Assembly: GCF_904849725.1 (NCBI RefSeq)
Contig: NC_058521.1
Coordinates: forward strand, 348,872,138 to 348,936,137
Direction: 5' to 3'
Source: Hordeum vulgare subsp. vulgare
Taxonomy: Eukaryota; Streptophyta; Magnoliopsida; Poales; Poaceae
Length of the DNA: 64,000 nt
Shown here: piece after piece, positions 43,226 to 56,500 of the stretch
Layout: each line of letters opens with the position of its first letter
Numbering within the stretch: the first letter of the stretch is position 1
Position numbers and translations under genes: made by a program
Notes under the pieces: model-generated
What the model saw: only the letters and a program-made list of their open reading frames with translations
The model's database searches: none
Told to the model about the DNA's origin: nothing

Positions 43226-44666
43226 ACACACGAACACATCACGTGTACCCTCGATGCCGGGGTGATGCACCGCAACTTACGCCGAAGGAGATCCGACCGA
43301 CAGCGCGATGCGCAAGACAGTGGATTGTTGCATTTGAAAACCCGAAGCCCCACATGCCCGGGAGAGACTCCGTTAGGGAGTGCAGCGGCTATGGGCTTCC
43401 AAAGGTTGATTCGCTTGCCCCTAGATCCTCGAGATTTGCAGCTCACGAACTCTAGAACAGCGAAGAACGAAAGATAAAACGATGGAGAGATAAAACGTAG
43501 ATGAAAAAGTAGTATATTGATGTTTCTATTGTGTGTTGTTTCAATCGGCCATCACCTCCAATATATATAAGAGGCGGCTGGACTTCCCATACAAGAAAAG
43601 GATTCATCTAGGCTTTCCTTACAAGAAACATTACACCAAATCACGTCCTAGAGTCCCAATTCCACACTAACTTGGATTCAACCCGAAACTGGCCCAAATT
43701 CATGTCTTGCTCCTTGCGCAGGCCATAAAATCTGCATACGATCTCCGTTTGAGATGATTTATATATCAAAAGCAATCGTCTCGACGAGATGAACAATTAT
43801 TCTATTGATCATTTTCCCAAGTAAGGCCATCTTGAATACTCCATGAGGTCATGTTCAGCTCCCAGTCAGATTCGGCCACTCGGCTAACTCTACTGTCCCA
43901 ATCTCGTATCGTTTCTGCAGGTTGTATACCATCTCAGAAGATGATGACTTGAAGAGAAAAGTTAACTGCCTCGATGATACTCATAACTTTCATATTAAAC
44001 ACTTTTCGATATAAAGACATATAGACAACCTTTTGCGCCTATCTTTCGGCTTCCGATTGGATATTGGCCAACGTCACACGGATTCAAGCCTTTTTAATCG
44101 GATATTAGGATTCTTCACTCAGATCACATGATCATATCTCTTCATCCTAATAATAGGATTTCACGTGGACAACATGCTTTACATTTGTGAGATGTCTTTC
44201 ACTCGGCAATCTTCACTCGACCGACAATCTTCATACGACGTCCTTTCACTCGGCCGGCAATCTTTACTCGGCCGACAATCATCAATCGGCTGGCAATCTT
44301 CACTCGGTCGGCAATCTTCACTCAGATTCAAACTTTTCACTCGGATTCCCGACTGAAACTTCATCCTAATCTTGTTTTGTCCCTCCACGTCACACACAAA
44401 ATCAATTTGTTCGATGAGACGAAGACAATCCATGTAGAAACATTCATCCGAGGTCATCTTGGAGGTGTAATTAGCCGAACATCACTCGAGAAGTTAAATT
44501 CTGGCATTTCGAATACCTTTTCGGCCCCTAAGATGAGATTCGACAATTATAGCCTAGACATCAAAATTGTTCCATTCGGCATTATAAAATATTTTCATTT
44601 TTAACACCTTTTAATTCGAGGCTATCTTGATTGTATTTCGTACCGTGCCAAAATCAGGTGTCAACA
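43226..44666 (-). mobile_element. gypsy-type LTR, minus strand (left copy)
   Basis: The minus strand begins TGTTGACACCTGATTTTGGC at 44666 and has a TATA box (CTTATATATATTGG, 43560-43571) followed by a gene-like leader. The far end is uncertain because the copia LTR abuts at 43157; 43226 is my estimate from TGACACAC. Segment 43970-44666 aligns with 45490-46177. It includes ACTCGGC(A/C)GGCAATCTTC repeats at 44208-44330. Confidence 0.65.
44208..44330. repeat. Short tandem repeat of about 18-22 bp within the LTR
   Basis: The phrase CTCGGCCGGCAATCTTCA, with variants, occurs about seven times. The right LTR copy (45718-45810) has fewer units, so the array is length-variable. Confidence 0.75.
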
Positions 44667-45489
44667 CCAGTTCTTCCAGTTATCTATACTTGCAAGTCAT
44701 GGGTTCGATTCTTGTCCTAGACATTTTTTTTCCGACTCCAACACGGGAGGAGCGATGACGGCGATGCGTCTTTGGCTTGTTTTAGTGCTTGTAGTCGCTG
44801 CTAGGTGATCTATAGACCTGGATGTAATTTTTTACTTCTGGTATTCCTTGTACTAACTTGATAGGTGATGAATAGATTGAGAGTTTTCCCGCAGGAAAAA
44901 ACCCCGAAGGTAATAGAAACCATATCAATCTGGTCATTTGGGTGCCGAAATAAGTAAGTAAAATAAAATTTTGACAATAACCCATGCCTAGTATTAGTAG
45001 GGAAACTGCTTTTTCCATAGGGCGATATATAGTAAACAAAAAATAAGCTTTGACAAGACTCGAACCCAGATGTGCTAGTTGATATTTATAGCATAACCTA
45101 TGGTAAATGGTCCAACGCAACCATACTACCGTCGAGCATGGCGGTAAGCTTGGCCATGGAAACATTGTAGGTTGTGGCGGTACCTTTATATGGGCAATCA
45201 TCGAAGGTGGTGGTAGTAGCCTTTTGCTCTGTAGGCGTACCCAGCAGGCGTAGACCGGGATCTACTGCCATTAACCATGGCGATAGCCTGTATACCCAAC
45301 CGCAGGAGTCTATAATGGTAGTAAAACATGTTCGATCGAGTTAAACTTTCAAAAAAAATGACATCATATTAAACTTTAGTCAAAGAGTTAAGACAGTGAT
45401 TTTGGCCTCAAGTGATAGCCTATTTACTCAACACCTAGCTCGTGTGACACAGGGATAAAAGGGGTGTGCTTGTACGTATTTTGGCCTCA
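44667..45489. other. Unclassified stretch, possible LINE 3' end
   Basis: Segment 44755-44905 (CTTGTAGTCGCTGCTAGGTG..., GATGTAATTTTTTACTTCTG, then TTTTCCCGCAGGAAAAAACC) resembles the 3' untranslated end of grass LINE elements, with a short A run. Two inverted tRNA T-arm-like motifs (GGGTTCGATTC near 44701 and GACTCGAACCC near 45056) are present, but no tRNA fold. The rest is unrecognised. Confidence 0.3.
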
Positions 45490-46177
45490 TGTGATACGCA
45501 CAACTTTCGTATTGAACACTTTTCCATATAAAGACATATAGACAACCTTTTGCACCTATCTTTCAGCTTCCGATTGGATATTGGCCAACGTCACTCGGAT
45601 TCAAGCCTTTTCAATCAGATATTAGGATTCTTCACTCGGATCACATGATCATATCTCTTCATCCTAATAATAGTATTTCACCTGAACAACAAGCTTTATA
45701 TTTGTGAGATGTCTTTCACTCGGCAATCTTCACTTGACCGGCAATCTTCATTCGATGTCCTTTCACTCGGCCGGCAATCTTTACTTGGCCGGTAATCTTC
45801 ACTCAGTCACTTGGATTCAAACTTTGCACTCGGATTCCCGACTCAAACTTCAGCTTGATCTTGTTTTGTCCCTCCATGCCACACACAAACTCGGATTGAG
45901 AGAAAATATATATCAAAATCGATGAGACGAAGACAAACGATGTAGAAACAGTACTCACCCGAGGTCATCTTGGAGGTGTAATTAGCTGAACATCACTCGA
46001 GAAGTTAAATTCTGACATTTCGAATACCCTTTAGGCCCTTAAGATGAGATTGGACAATGATGTCCTAGACATCAAAATTGTTGTGTTCGGCATTGTAAAA
46101 TCTTTTCATTTTTAACACCTTTTCATTTGAGACTATCTTGATCGTATTTCGCACCGTGCCAAAATCAGGTGTCAACA
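45490..46177 (-). mobile_element. 3' LTR (truncated) of the minus-strand gypsy element
   Basis: The minus strand begins TGTTGACACCTG at 46177, directly after a purine tract, and aligns with 43970-44666 until it stops at about 45490. The TATA and R/U5 parts are missing. Confidence 0.75.
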
Positions 46178-46195
46178 CATGCCCCCCTGTTTTTC
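46178..46195 (-). other. Polypurine tract of the minus-strand gypsy
   Basis: The minus strand reads AAAAACAGGGGGGCATG before the LTR start. Confidence 0.65.
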
Positions 46196-49160
46196 AGCAA
46201 AACTTGTATGCCGAAAAATAATCTGTAGTATATTTGTTCTAAGGATGATGTCAACACTCCATTGTCCATTTATTTGTTCCAGGGCGATAATCATATATCA
46301 GTCATGTTTCATACTAAGGACGATAATCATATATATCAGCCATTGCTTACCTAAGCTTCTTGCCACACACTCGGATGGTATTTTTCAGATACTTGCCATT
46401 GAGGGCTCGAGGTAGCATTGTCCCTTGAATTGATCCACCAAATATGAATTTCCAAGAACTACTCTTGCAATCTTAAAAGACCTTCCTAGTTTCGAGACCA
46501 CTTCCCAAATTTTCTATCTCTTGAACCAAGCGGCAGGATCACTTTCCACACGAGATCTTCAACTTGAAAATTCTTCAGTTTGACCTTTTTATTATAAGCT
46601 CTTGTCACTCTTAACTTGTCTATTTCTACAGCATTTAAAGCAGCCAAACGTTTATTGGCAACTTCATGAATATTTCCATCATTAAGTTATAAAAGTCCAC
46701 AGCTGATAAGTCATCTTTGTTTGGCTATTCGCAAAGTATTCAAATTTACCTCCGGCAAAATGGCCTCTTGGCCATATACTAGCAAAACGGCCTCGCCATA
46801 TACTAACTCATAAGGTGTTACTTTTGTAGCACCGTGCTTTGAGATTCTATGTGCCCACAACGTGCACACAACATCTCATGCCATCTCCTTGGATTATCCT
46901 CAATCTTATTTTTGATGAGCTTGATTAATATTTTATTGCTAGACTCATCTTGTCCATTATCTTGGGCCTAATACGGAGAGGAATTGAGCAACTTTATCTT
47001 ATAATACTCGGCAAATTCTTTAACTTGATGTGACATAAAACATGAACCTTGATCCATAGTTAATGTTTGCGGAATGCCGAATCTATGAATAGTGTGCTCA
47101 GTTATGAATTTAATTACCTTTGTATGTCTCATGTTCTTGAGAGGTACCGCTTCAGACCATTTAGTGAAGTAATCAGTTGCCACCAATATGAACCGACGCC
47201 CCTTTGAACAAGAAGGATGAATTTCTCCAATGAAATCTAAACCCCATCCTCTAAAAGGCCACGATTTGATAATAGGATGTAACATAGCAGTAGGAGCCAA
47301 TTGAATATCACCAAACTTTTGACAAGATTCACATCCTTTATAATATTTGAAGCAACCATTAACAATCGTCGGCCAATAAAACCTAGCACGTTGCAACAAC
47401 CGCTTCATCTTGGGAGCCGACTGATGAGTTCCAAAAATACCTTCATGTACCTATCTCATAGCAATTCTAGCTTGTTCTTCATCCAAGCATTTCAAAAGAA
47501 TATCATCAATTTATCAGCGATATAGATGATCATCCCTCATCACATATTTGAAAGCCATACGCAGAATAGCCCTCACCACCCTTTCACTCGGATCGAGCAA
47601 GTAATCAACAATTGACTTCCTCCAATCTAGATTTTCACCTGTACTAGACTTTTTGCTAGTGGCCGAAGTTGTATGTTCAAGTTCGGCCTCTCTTATATTG
47701 GCAAAGCTAGACATCGGCTTTTGAGAAATACGAAACATACCATGATAAACATGATAGTCGGATGCTTGTTGTGCCAAATCATTCGCTCTCCAATTGTCAT
47801 GTCTAGATATATGAGCAATGCCAAAACAATCCAAAGCAGAAAATATATCTAGACATTTATCAAGATAAATATTATGTGATTCGTCAAAACATTAAAAAAC
47901 TCTGGATATTTGTTGTACCACCAATAACGAATCACCAAAAGCCTACACATATGTAGCACCTATAGCTAGTAACATATCTAGGCCGAATAACAATGCTTCA
48001 TATTCGGCTTGATTATTGGTGCAAAAATATTCTAAGCAACATGAGGCTTCAAAAACAGGACCATTAGGAGATATATAAACAATATCAACACCTTGGCCAT
48101 TCCAACAAACTGAACCATGAAAATATAATCTCCACGGTACTACCGAGACAATGTTTATATCAACATCGTGCTTGTCATTAATTCGATGCTCAACAATGAA
48201 ATTAGCAACTATTTGGCCTTTCATGGATTTCAAAGATTCATAGGCCAAATCATATTCAATCAAACCATAAGCCCACTTGCCAATTCTACCACTAAGAATT
48301 GGTCTATGCAACATATACTTAATGACATCAGTTTGACAAGCTATTATGCAAGCATTCGGCACTAAATAATGTCTCGGTTTCGTACAAGCATAATAGAAAC
48401 AAAGGCATAATTTTTTAATAAATGTGTACCTCGTCTCGGCGTACAATAAACGTCGGCTCAAATATGTAGCAGCATGCTCTCTTCCTTCGGTCTCTTGAGT
48501 CAAAACAACACCAATAACACCTTCATCTGCTGCATTGTAAAGCTTAAATGGCTCTCTATGCTTGGGTGCTTTCATCACGAGAGGAGTGCACAAATAATTC
48601 TTGATCATATCAAATGCTTCTTGCTGCTTTGCCCCCCAAGTAAAATTGGCATCATTTTAACTGAAGGATGTGAGTGAATGCATCAACTTTCCCTAATAAG
48701 TTTGCTATGAATCTTCTTAAATAGTTGACTTTGCCAAGGAATTTTTGCATATCTTTCTTGCATGTTGGATCCTCCACTTTTTGTATAGCATCTATCTTTT
48801 TGGGATCAATCTCTACACCATTTTCAAGAATAATGAAACCCAAAAACTTTCCAGCTGACAAGCCGAATGCACATTTTAAAGGATTCATCTTCAATCCATA
48901 TTTTTTTCATTCTTTCAAAGGCTAAACGCAAATTGGCTAGATGAGATTCAAAAGCATCCGATTTGACAACAGTATCATCAATATACACCTCAAGTATAAC
49001 ACTGAGTAAATCATGAAAAAATAAATTCATAGATCTTTGATACGTGGCGCCAGCGTTCTTTAATCCAAAGGTCATCACCGTCCACTCAAATAAACCAAGG
49101 AAACCGGGGCAACGGAAAGCCGTTTTGGACATATCATCTTCAGCCATAAAAATATGGTTA
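46178..49160 (-). pseudogene. gypsy pol: RT (C-terminal part), RNase H, integrase (broken)
   Basis: In minus-strand order: RT from 49160, with FGLKNAGATYQRSM, catalytic YIDD (48985-48974) and FLGKVNYLRRFI; RT-linked RNase H (48608 onward: YLSRRLLYAETRYT); a second RNase H module (WRLYFHGSVCWNGQG, with His replacing the first catalytic Asp, and NNQAEYEALLFGL); then integrase with a zinc finger (CESCQKFGD), core motifs WGLDFIGEIH and TMDQGSCF. Stops and frameshifts separate the pieces (48657, 47940, 47514, 46966). The stretch 46200-46960 holds degenerate integrase C-terminal sequence. The N-terminal half of RT, protease and gag are missing because another element inserted at 49160/49161. Confidence 0.85.
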
Positions 49161-50743
49161 TGACTGCTACCTCTTGAGCTTGCGTTGGTTTTCCCTTCAA
49201 GAGGAAAGGGTGATGCAGCGAAGTAGATAAGTATTTCCCTCGGTTTGTTGAGAACCAAGGTATTAATCCAGTAGGAGGAACAAGCAAGGCTTCAATAGTA
49301 GTACCTACACAAATTGTCAAACAGTTGCACCAAACGCTATAAAGGGGTCGTCAATCCCTTCAGAGTTATTTGCAAGGATGAGACCTGATAGATATAGATA
49401 TAAAATATTGATAGATCTGAAAGTAAAACTAAAGTAAATAAATTGCAGCAAGGTATTTTTGGTTTATAGATCTGAAAATATAATATGGAAAATAGACCCG
49501 GGAGGCATAGGTTTCACTAGAAGCTTCTCTCATAAAGGAAAATAATACGGTGGGTGAACAAATTACTATCGAGCAACTGATAGAGAAGCAAATAATTATG
49601 AAGATATACAAGGCAATGATTATGCATATAGGCATCACGTTCGTATCAAGTAGACCGAAACGATTCTGCATCTACTACTATTACTCCACATATCGACCGA
49701 CTCCTGCCTACATCTAGAGTATTAAGTTCATGAAGAACAGAGTAACGCATTAAGTAAGATGACATGATGTAGAGGGATAAACTCAAGCAATATGATGAAA
49801 ACCCCATATTTTTACCCGTGATGGCAACAATACAATACATTCCTCGCTACCCCTACAGTCATTGGGTGAGGACCCCGCAAGATTGAACCCAAAACTAAGC
49901 ACTTTTCACATTACAAGAATTATCAATCTAGTTGGCCAAACTAAACAAATAGTTCGAAGAGACTCGCAAAGATATGAAATCATGCATATAATAATTGAGA
50001 AGAGACTCAAATAATATTCATAGATAATCTAAACATAAACTCACAATTCATCGGATCTCGACAAACACACCGCAAAAGAGTATTACATCGGATAGATCTC
50101 CATGAAGATCATCAAGAACATGGTATTGAAGATTAAAGAGAGAGAGGAAGTCATCTAGCAACTAGCTATGGACCCATAGGTCTGTGGTGAACTACACACA
50201 CATCATCGGAGGGGCAATATAGTTGATGTAGATGCCCTCTGTGATTAATTCCCTCTCCGGCAGATTACCGGAAAAGGCCCCCAGATTGGATCTCTCGGGA
50301 ACATAGGCTCCTGGCGGCGTAAAAGTATTGTTCGTGTCTCAATTTGGCGATATGGGAATATTTGGGAATTTATAGGCCAAGAATTAGGGTTAGGATACCT
50401 ACAGGGGGACCACATGCTAGGGGGCAAGGCCACCCCCATGGCGCGCCCTGCAGGCTTGTGGTCTCCCGGCAATTGCCTTGCCCCCTACTCCAAGTATGTT
50501 GCGTGTCTTCTGGTCCAAGAAAAAAAATTCCAGAGATTTTATTCCGTTTGGACTCCGTTTAATATTCCTTATCTGCAATATTAAAAAACATGGAAAAAAA
50601 ACAAAAACGGCACTAGGCTCTAGATTAATAGGTTAGTCCCAAAAATAATATAAAACAACATATAAATGCATATAAAACATCCAAAACATATAATATAATC
50701 GCATGGAACAATCAAAAACTATAGATACGTTCGAGATGTATCA
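49161..50743 (-). mobile_element. 3' LTR of a second minus-strand retrotransposon, 1,583 bp
   Basis: The minus strand begins TGATACATCTCGAACGTATC at 50743 and ends AAGAGGTAGCAGTCA at 49161, a terminus pair I recognise as very common in Triticeae genomes. Plus-strand DNA beyond 50743 reads AGCATCCCCAAACTT, i.e. a PPT on the minus strand, so this is a 3' LTR and not a solo one. It interrupts the RT of the element at 46178-49160. Its 5' part should lie beyond the window. Confidence 0.8.
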
Positions 50744-50858
50744 AGCATCCCCAAACTTAATTCATCCTCGTCCTCGAGTCGGTAAATGAAAAAAATAGAA
50801 TTTTTTATGTGGGATGCTACCTAACATATTTATCCATGTAATATTCTCTATTGTGGAA
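50744..50858 (-). other. PPT and last internal bases of that element
   Basis: The minus strand reads AAGTTTGGGGATGCT before the LTR (PPT), preceded by about 100 bp of non-coding sequence, where the plus-strand gypsy inserted. Confidence 0.6.
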
Positions 50859-51434
50859 TGATGGGGATATGTACGTAGGGTAGGGTCACAGTCCTGACCT
50901 AAGTGTCCTACCAAAGGGTACCTCATTATTAGCTAGGAGGTCACAAAGAAGATTCCGACTCGATAGCCATGGCATCTGAAAGTCACTCGGTAAGAAGTCA
51001 CTTGGAAGATATTCCCCTTCACTCGACAACCAACTTCCACTCGGAAGACACCAGTTGACGAAGAAGACCAGAAGCCACCTCAAGGGAGGCCAACGGGTGA
51101 GCGTTCGGCTGATGACCATGAATAGCATTAATTAGATACATATGTTATCAGTAACGTACACTTTTAAACCCTATTGATTGAACCCTTAGATGTTGGGGCC
51201 TTGATGAGGGGTAGCGCACTCTATATAAGCCACCCTCCCCTCTGGCATAAGGGTTCACACCCCCTATAACACACATTCCACACTGCAAGAGCTCCCGAGC
51301 ACTAAGACGTAGGGTTGTTACCTCTACAAGAGAGGCCTGAACTCATACATCTTGCGTACAAGATTGCTGTAGCTAGGAATCTTCCCTCTCCATTCGTACC
51401 CTACACCTCTACTATCAGGTTTATTCCCACGACA
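50859..51434 (+). mobile_element. 5' LTR of the plus-strand gypsy
   Basis: It starts TGATGGGGATATG (estimated) and ends TTCCCACGACA. A TATATAA box at 51231-51238 is followed by a leader. The end is fixed by the PBS-like sequence; the start is less certain. Confidence 0.7.
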
Positions 51435-51455
51435 GTTTGCGCCCACCGTGGGGCA
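51435..51455 (+). other. Primer-binding-site region
   Basis: GTTTGCGCCCACCGTGGGGC is nearly the same as 17965-17985 of the other gypsy, so both lineages likely use the same tRNA primer. Confidence 0.6.
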
Positions 51456-51501
51456 GGCGTCTAAGCGACTTCCGGCAAGTTTGCAATCTTCACTCTCTTT
51501 C

Positions 51502-53350
51502 ATGTCTTCCGGCTGCGATTCGTTCTTAGTCGGCGAGATCCGTTTCGTCGACATCGAGGCGCTCCCGATCCGCGGAGCGATGCACTTTCGTGCAAGCTCC
51601 TTCAGCGTACTCCTTCGGCAGCCGTCGACTCCGTTGTCGACCGTTCACTTCGCTATTTGTTGTCAGAAGCGATCCGGTCGCTCATGACTCCATCGATGGG
51701 TGAAGCACACAGTGGGTCGCCACGCGTCATCTCCGTCGTCTCCGTAGGTTGCTGCCATTGAGCCTGCTGAACCTCTTCGGAACCCAATCCACTCGGCATC
51801 AGATTAGTTTGATGTTCCTTCCGAGTGCAAGAGATGCAATCCAGCAGCGGAGGTCTTCATGGTGGGTTCTGTGGAGAGCCCACCCGGGTTCGGTCACGGC
51901 GAGCATGAGGTCGGCGAACCATCGACTGGACACGGTCGTCGTCGTCCTCCAACTTCCAGTCGGCGTCAGCGACAACTCTTCTCGAGTGGTCGACGGGACA
52001 ACATTGAGGTATATTGTACTCCCGTACTAAATGTTGCAAACATCGCAAAGATAGCAGATTCTATTCAGCCATCAGATTCAGAGGATGGTAGAGGCTTAGA
52101 GCAAATTCGCACTTTGCTTCAAGCAACGTAGCAACAAAACTCAGTTGTATCATAGTCGCTCAATAGGTTGCACAACGATTCACCCAGAGCAGATACAGTC
52201 CGTTTAGTTTACAATCCAGGGACACCTCAGCGTCGCCGAGATGGGGGTTGCCGAGAGAATCAACACAGAGACCAATGGCGAAATCAGTTTGTTCCCCGTT
52301 ATCACCGTGATGACCGTCGTCGGGTGTATTCTCCTCCGAGGAGTGGTACGTATGTGTCCCGGCACTACGACGACACGATTCCGTTCGGTGATGAGCGGAA
52401 TCCTGGTTTTGATGCAAGAAATGTACTCACCCAGAGGAGGATTGACACGGGCAGAGCTCACAGAGATGGTTTCGACGGAGAACGTCCGAGTGGAAGTAGT
52501 ACTACAATTTTTGGTCCCAAGTGCTTCAGTAAAGCAATCCGTTCACGTGATATTCCCCCCAACTTCAGGTTGGCGACTAGAATTAGTATGTTCACGGGAG
52601 AATCCAAGCCTGAAACATGGCTTGACGACTACCGAGTGGCCATACAGAATGGTGGAGGCAATAAGAGCGTCGCCATGAAGTATTTGCCTCTAATTTTGGA
52701 TGGTTCGGCCAGGGCGTGGCTGAATCAGTTGGTTCCTTCTAGCATCTACTACTGGTAGGATCTCGCCCGAGTGTTAATCAAAACATTCGAAGGCACGTGC
52801 AAGCGTCCAGTCGGTCTGTCCAAGCTGCAGCTTTGCATGCAGAAGTCAAACGAATCTTGGAGAGATTACATTCAGCGGTGGACCAACCTTCATCACACGA
52901 AGGAGAATGTTTCTGAGCACCACGCAGTCTGTGCCTTCAAAGCTGCCATCAGATACAGAGAGTTGTACTTGAAGTTTGGTCGTACAGGTGACACGTCCAT
53001 GAGCAAGATGATGGAGATTGCTGCTCGGTACGCCAACGGCGAAGAGGAAGACCGCGTCTGCAACGGTAAAGGGAAAGCAGTCGACAACGATGCTGGCGGC
53101 AATTCCAATCGGAAACAAAAGCGCAAGGCTGATGGTTCCACTCCAGCAGAAGTAGCCGCCCTCGAGGCACAAGGAAAATTCAACGGAAACTCCAAAGGAC
53201 AGTTTCCCCCCAAGAAGTCCAAGGGTCAGTCGGATGTTCTGGATCAGCCGTGTGTACTCCACACGAAGAAAGACGAAGATGGCAATCTAATATTGCCTAA
53301 ATACACCACTTGTTAGTGCAGACTGTTGATCCAATAGTTTAAAGAGGATT
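51502..53350 (+). pseudogene. gypsy gag (broken)
   Basis: The start MSSGCDSFLVGEIRF is taken at 51502, shortly after the PBS. The first 600 bp are degenerate. From 52168 the reading is good: an Arg/Asp/Tyr-rich basic segment, then the capsid domain (about 52560-52990) with ISMFTGESKPETWLDDY, LDGSARAWLNQL and TFEGTCKRPVGLSKL. A stop at 52756 lies directly after YYW. The end is Lys-rich with a KKDEDGNLILPKYTTC segment at 53265-53310 and stops after it. It is a particle protein, inactive in this copy. Confidence 0.8.
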
Positions 53351-53528
53351 AGTCGAGTGGAAAAGATCCCGAAAAGGAGAACGACAAAGAAAAAGATGAT
53401 TTCCCTGAAGTCCAAGCAACTGTGATGATTTTTGCTGATATAGAGAGCAGGAGTCGACTGAAGGTCATCAACAGAGAAGTCAACACGGCAGTACCCTCCA
53501 CCACCACATACCTCAAGTGGTCACGGAC

Positions 53529-56500
53529 TGTAACGCCCAAGATGCAATCCTATCCTTATTTAGGCATGAGGGCCTCGACAGGGATAGAAGCGCATCCCAT
53601 CGATCACGAAGCTCGCGATCTCGTCGGACTGCTTACTGGAACACCTCTACTCTGAGATTACCCAAAGCATCACCGGAATCCCGATGCACAAGATATCTCA
53701 TAAAATATAAAGCTAATCCAGCAAGGCCACCCGGTGTGTCGACGAACCCGATAGGAGCCGCGTATCTCGTTCTCAGGACACACCGTCTATGCATAGTGGA
53801 GGGTAGCCAAATGCTCGAGTTGCCCCGAGGTGGCACCGCCGACTGCTAGATGGGTGGACCAACACTCATGCGAAGCACTGGCCCGGGGGTTGATTAATTA
53901 TCCTCAGGGTCCGGAAAGTCCCTATGCAATTTTATTAGGTTATTAGGCAAATGTAAAACCAATGTTGGGCCTTGCGAGACCAGCTTTAATCTAAAACGAA
54001 TTATTAAGGGGGTCCCCATAACAACCTCGATCGTGTTAGGAGCGCTCAATTATGGAACATAACACCGGTAGCCGAAACTAAGGGGGCCAAAGGTGGAACA
54101 AAACACCAGGCTAGAAAGGCCGAGCCTTCCACCTTTTACCAAGTATATAGGTGCATTAAATTAATTAGAATTTAATAGGGTGGTATAAAAAGGAACCCAT
54201 GTTATCACATGGAAGCAACTGCACCTGCAACTAGCAATGCTAACACATGGTTAAGCAACTGGTAACATAGCTAATCAGTGGTTTGCTAGGTTATGAACAG
54301 GTTGAAGGTTTTTATGGCAATGTTGAGAGGCTGATATTTAACATGTGGTAGGCCACGAGACATAACGATAGAAACGGTAAAACTAGCATGGCAATGATAG
54401 TAATGGTATCTGGGGAAATGGTCATCTTTCCTGAGACCCCACTTGGAAGAAGAATGACTCCGTGAAGCAGAAGAACCGATGTAGTCGAACGGATCCTCAC
54501 TCTCCGAAGCGGTCGGAACTCTATCGAGACGAAGCAAACCGGAAACAGGAATCAACTCATGATATACACCACACAATTCACAACACAATTGATGCATGAG
54601 CGGTGAATATATCCGAGACATGGCATGTCAACTCACAACAATCAAACACTACACATTAAGTGAAGTTCAATATGCAACGAGGTGCATATTGACGAAACTC
54701 CACATACGGATTATTTAGTTCTACCCCGATTAGGTACACGGCAATATTTAAATGTGGTTAAACATGGCAAGAGGTGAAGCAAAATTAATCTACCTATCTA
54801 GGCATATTAAATGAGGTCGGAAATGACATATAGCATCTCCGAGGTGACCCCATATATTAATTTATAATTCTGTCCAGATCTGAACTAACACGTTTAAATG
54901 TTTGTTAAACAGCAAAATAAATAGGTTCACATGATTCTATGCGTCGTTACAATCAATTTACACATAAAGAACAACTCCAACGGAGCTACGGTTCAAAAGA
55001 TACGAACACTACAAGATATGATGGCATGAATGCAATATGTGCGCAAATGGCAGCCACAACATTTCAAAACATACAACCAGCAAGATAATATGAAACTACA
55101 CGAGATTCTAAGCAAGTTTCATATAGGACACGAGCAAAATGGAGCAACGGTTCAACAACTACGTGCTAAACAAGAAATCAGTACAATCTGCCAAAATCAG
55201 CCACATAGCATTTCAACGCCCTCGAACAACTAGCTACACAAATCCAAATTGCTCAAACAAGGCATGAGGCAATAGAGGGCAAGATTCACTACAACATACT
55301 ACTAACAACCTCTATCATGGAAGCATGGATCACTAGGAAAAGAAGTCACAAAATGGTTGCTCACACGCAGTTTCAGACTTAGTGAAAATATCAGTTTATG
55401 ACAGTGCAGTTTTCGATCTGAAGGCATATTTACAGCCACAAGACTAGTGCTACAAGTCTCCGAATGGCATGAAAATTGACAGAATGCTAGATAATCTTAA
55501 GGACTACAACTAACTCCATTTTACCTACCTCAAAAGAGCTACAGATCACCAGATAAAATCATGACAAGACAACAACAAAATATAACAGATTTTAGACTTA
55601 GAAATATTTCAACATCTCCAAATCAGCACTATTTTCTAGCATGTTGAGAACAAGCAAACAACACCTAAACATGGATTTCTATTGCAACCAAAATTACCAA
55701 AGGCTAGCCTACACATCCAAGGGCATATCTCTAGTTAACAACTCCTTCATATCATGCATGGATTAAATCCCACAAAATAAACAAAAGGGCATCATGGAAA
55801 AATATCACGTGCCCTAACTTTCTCAAATGCTAAAAATAAATGCACAGTTAAATTCTAGGGATTTTTCTACCCCGAAAACATATATAACATGAGGAGTTGC
55901 AAAATAAAAATAACGCCTCGCGAATATGCGGGAATATGTCCTAAGCATGATATAGCAAACTAGCGACGGAATCCTACATGCAAAAATACAAACAACTACT
56001 CTAAAATACATGGCAAAATGTCCCTAAAACTATGAGCATTTCATCTATGGGATTGAGCAATCCGGACACGCACGAAAATAAATACGGGATAATTAACATA
56101 TTAGGACAGCACGTAAAACTAGGCACATAGCAAGTCAAATCACTTCAAACATGCATGCAAGTTGCAAATTATGAATCTACGCGAAAATCTACACAAGTTC
56201 CATATATAATTCGTTCCAATCCGACATAGGGATAATAAACTACGGGCGTTTGAAAAACATGCAATTTTCTGGAATGGAATTAAATCTTCGGAAAATCCAA
56301 AAATCTAAATGGGCCAAAACAGAGCACGGCGCTACTTAGTTATCCTACGCGCGGGCGACGAATATGGGGAAAAGGGGGGGTGTGCTCACCCTGGGCTTGG
56401 GCCATCTAAAGAGGAGGAGACGGCCTAGCTTGCGGCGGTTTCTGGGCCTCGCATGGCTCCTGGGCCGAGGCGGTTGAGGCGAGGAGGGTGGGTCGGGGCG

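Noticed and set aside
44690..44720. Possible tRNA or SINE head (GGGTTCGATTC)
   Set aside because: Only a T-arm-like motif is present; no cloverleaf, no box A at the right distance, no recognisable SINE body.
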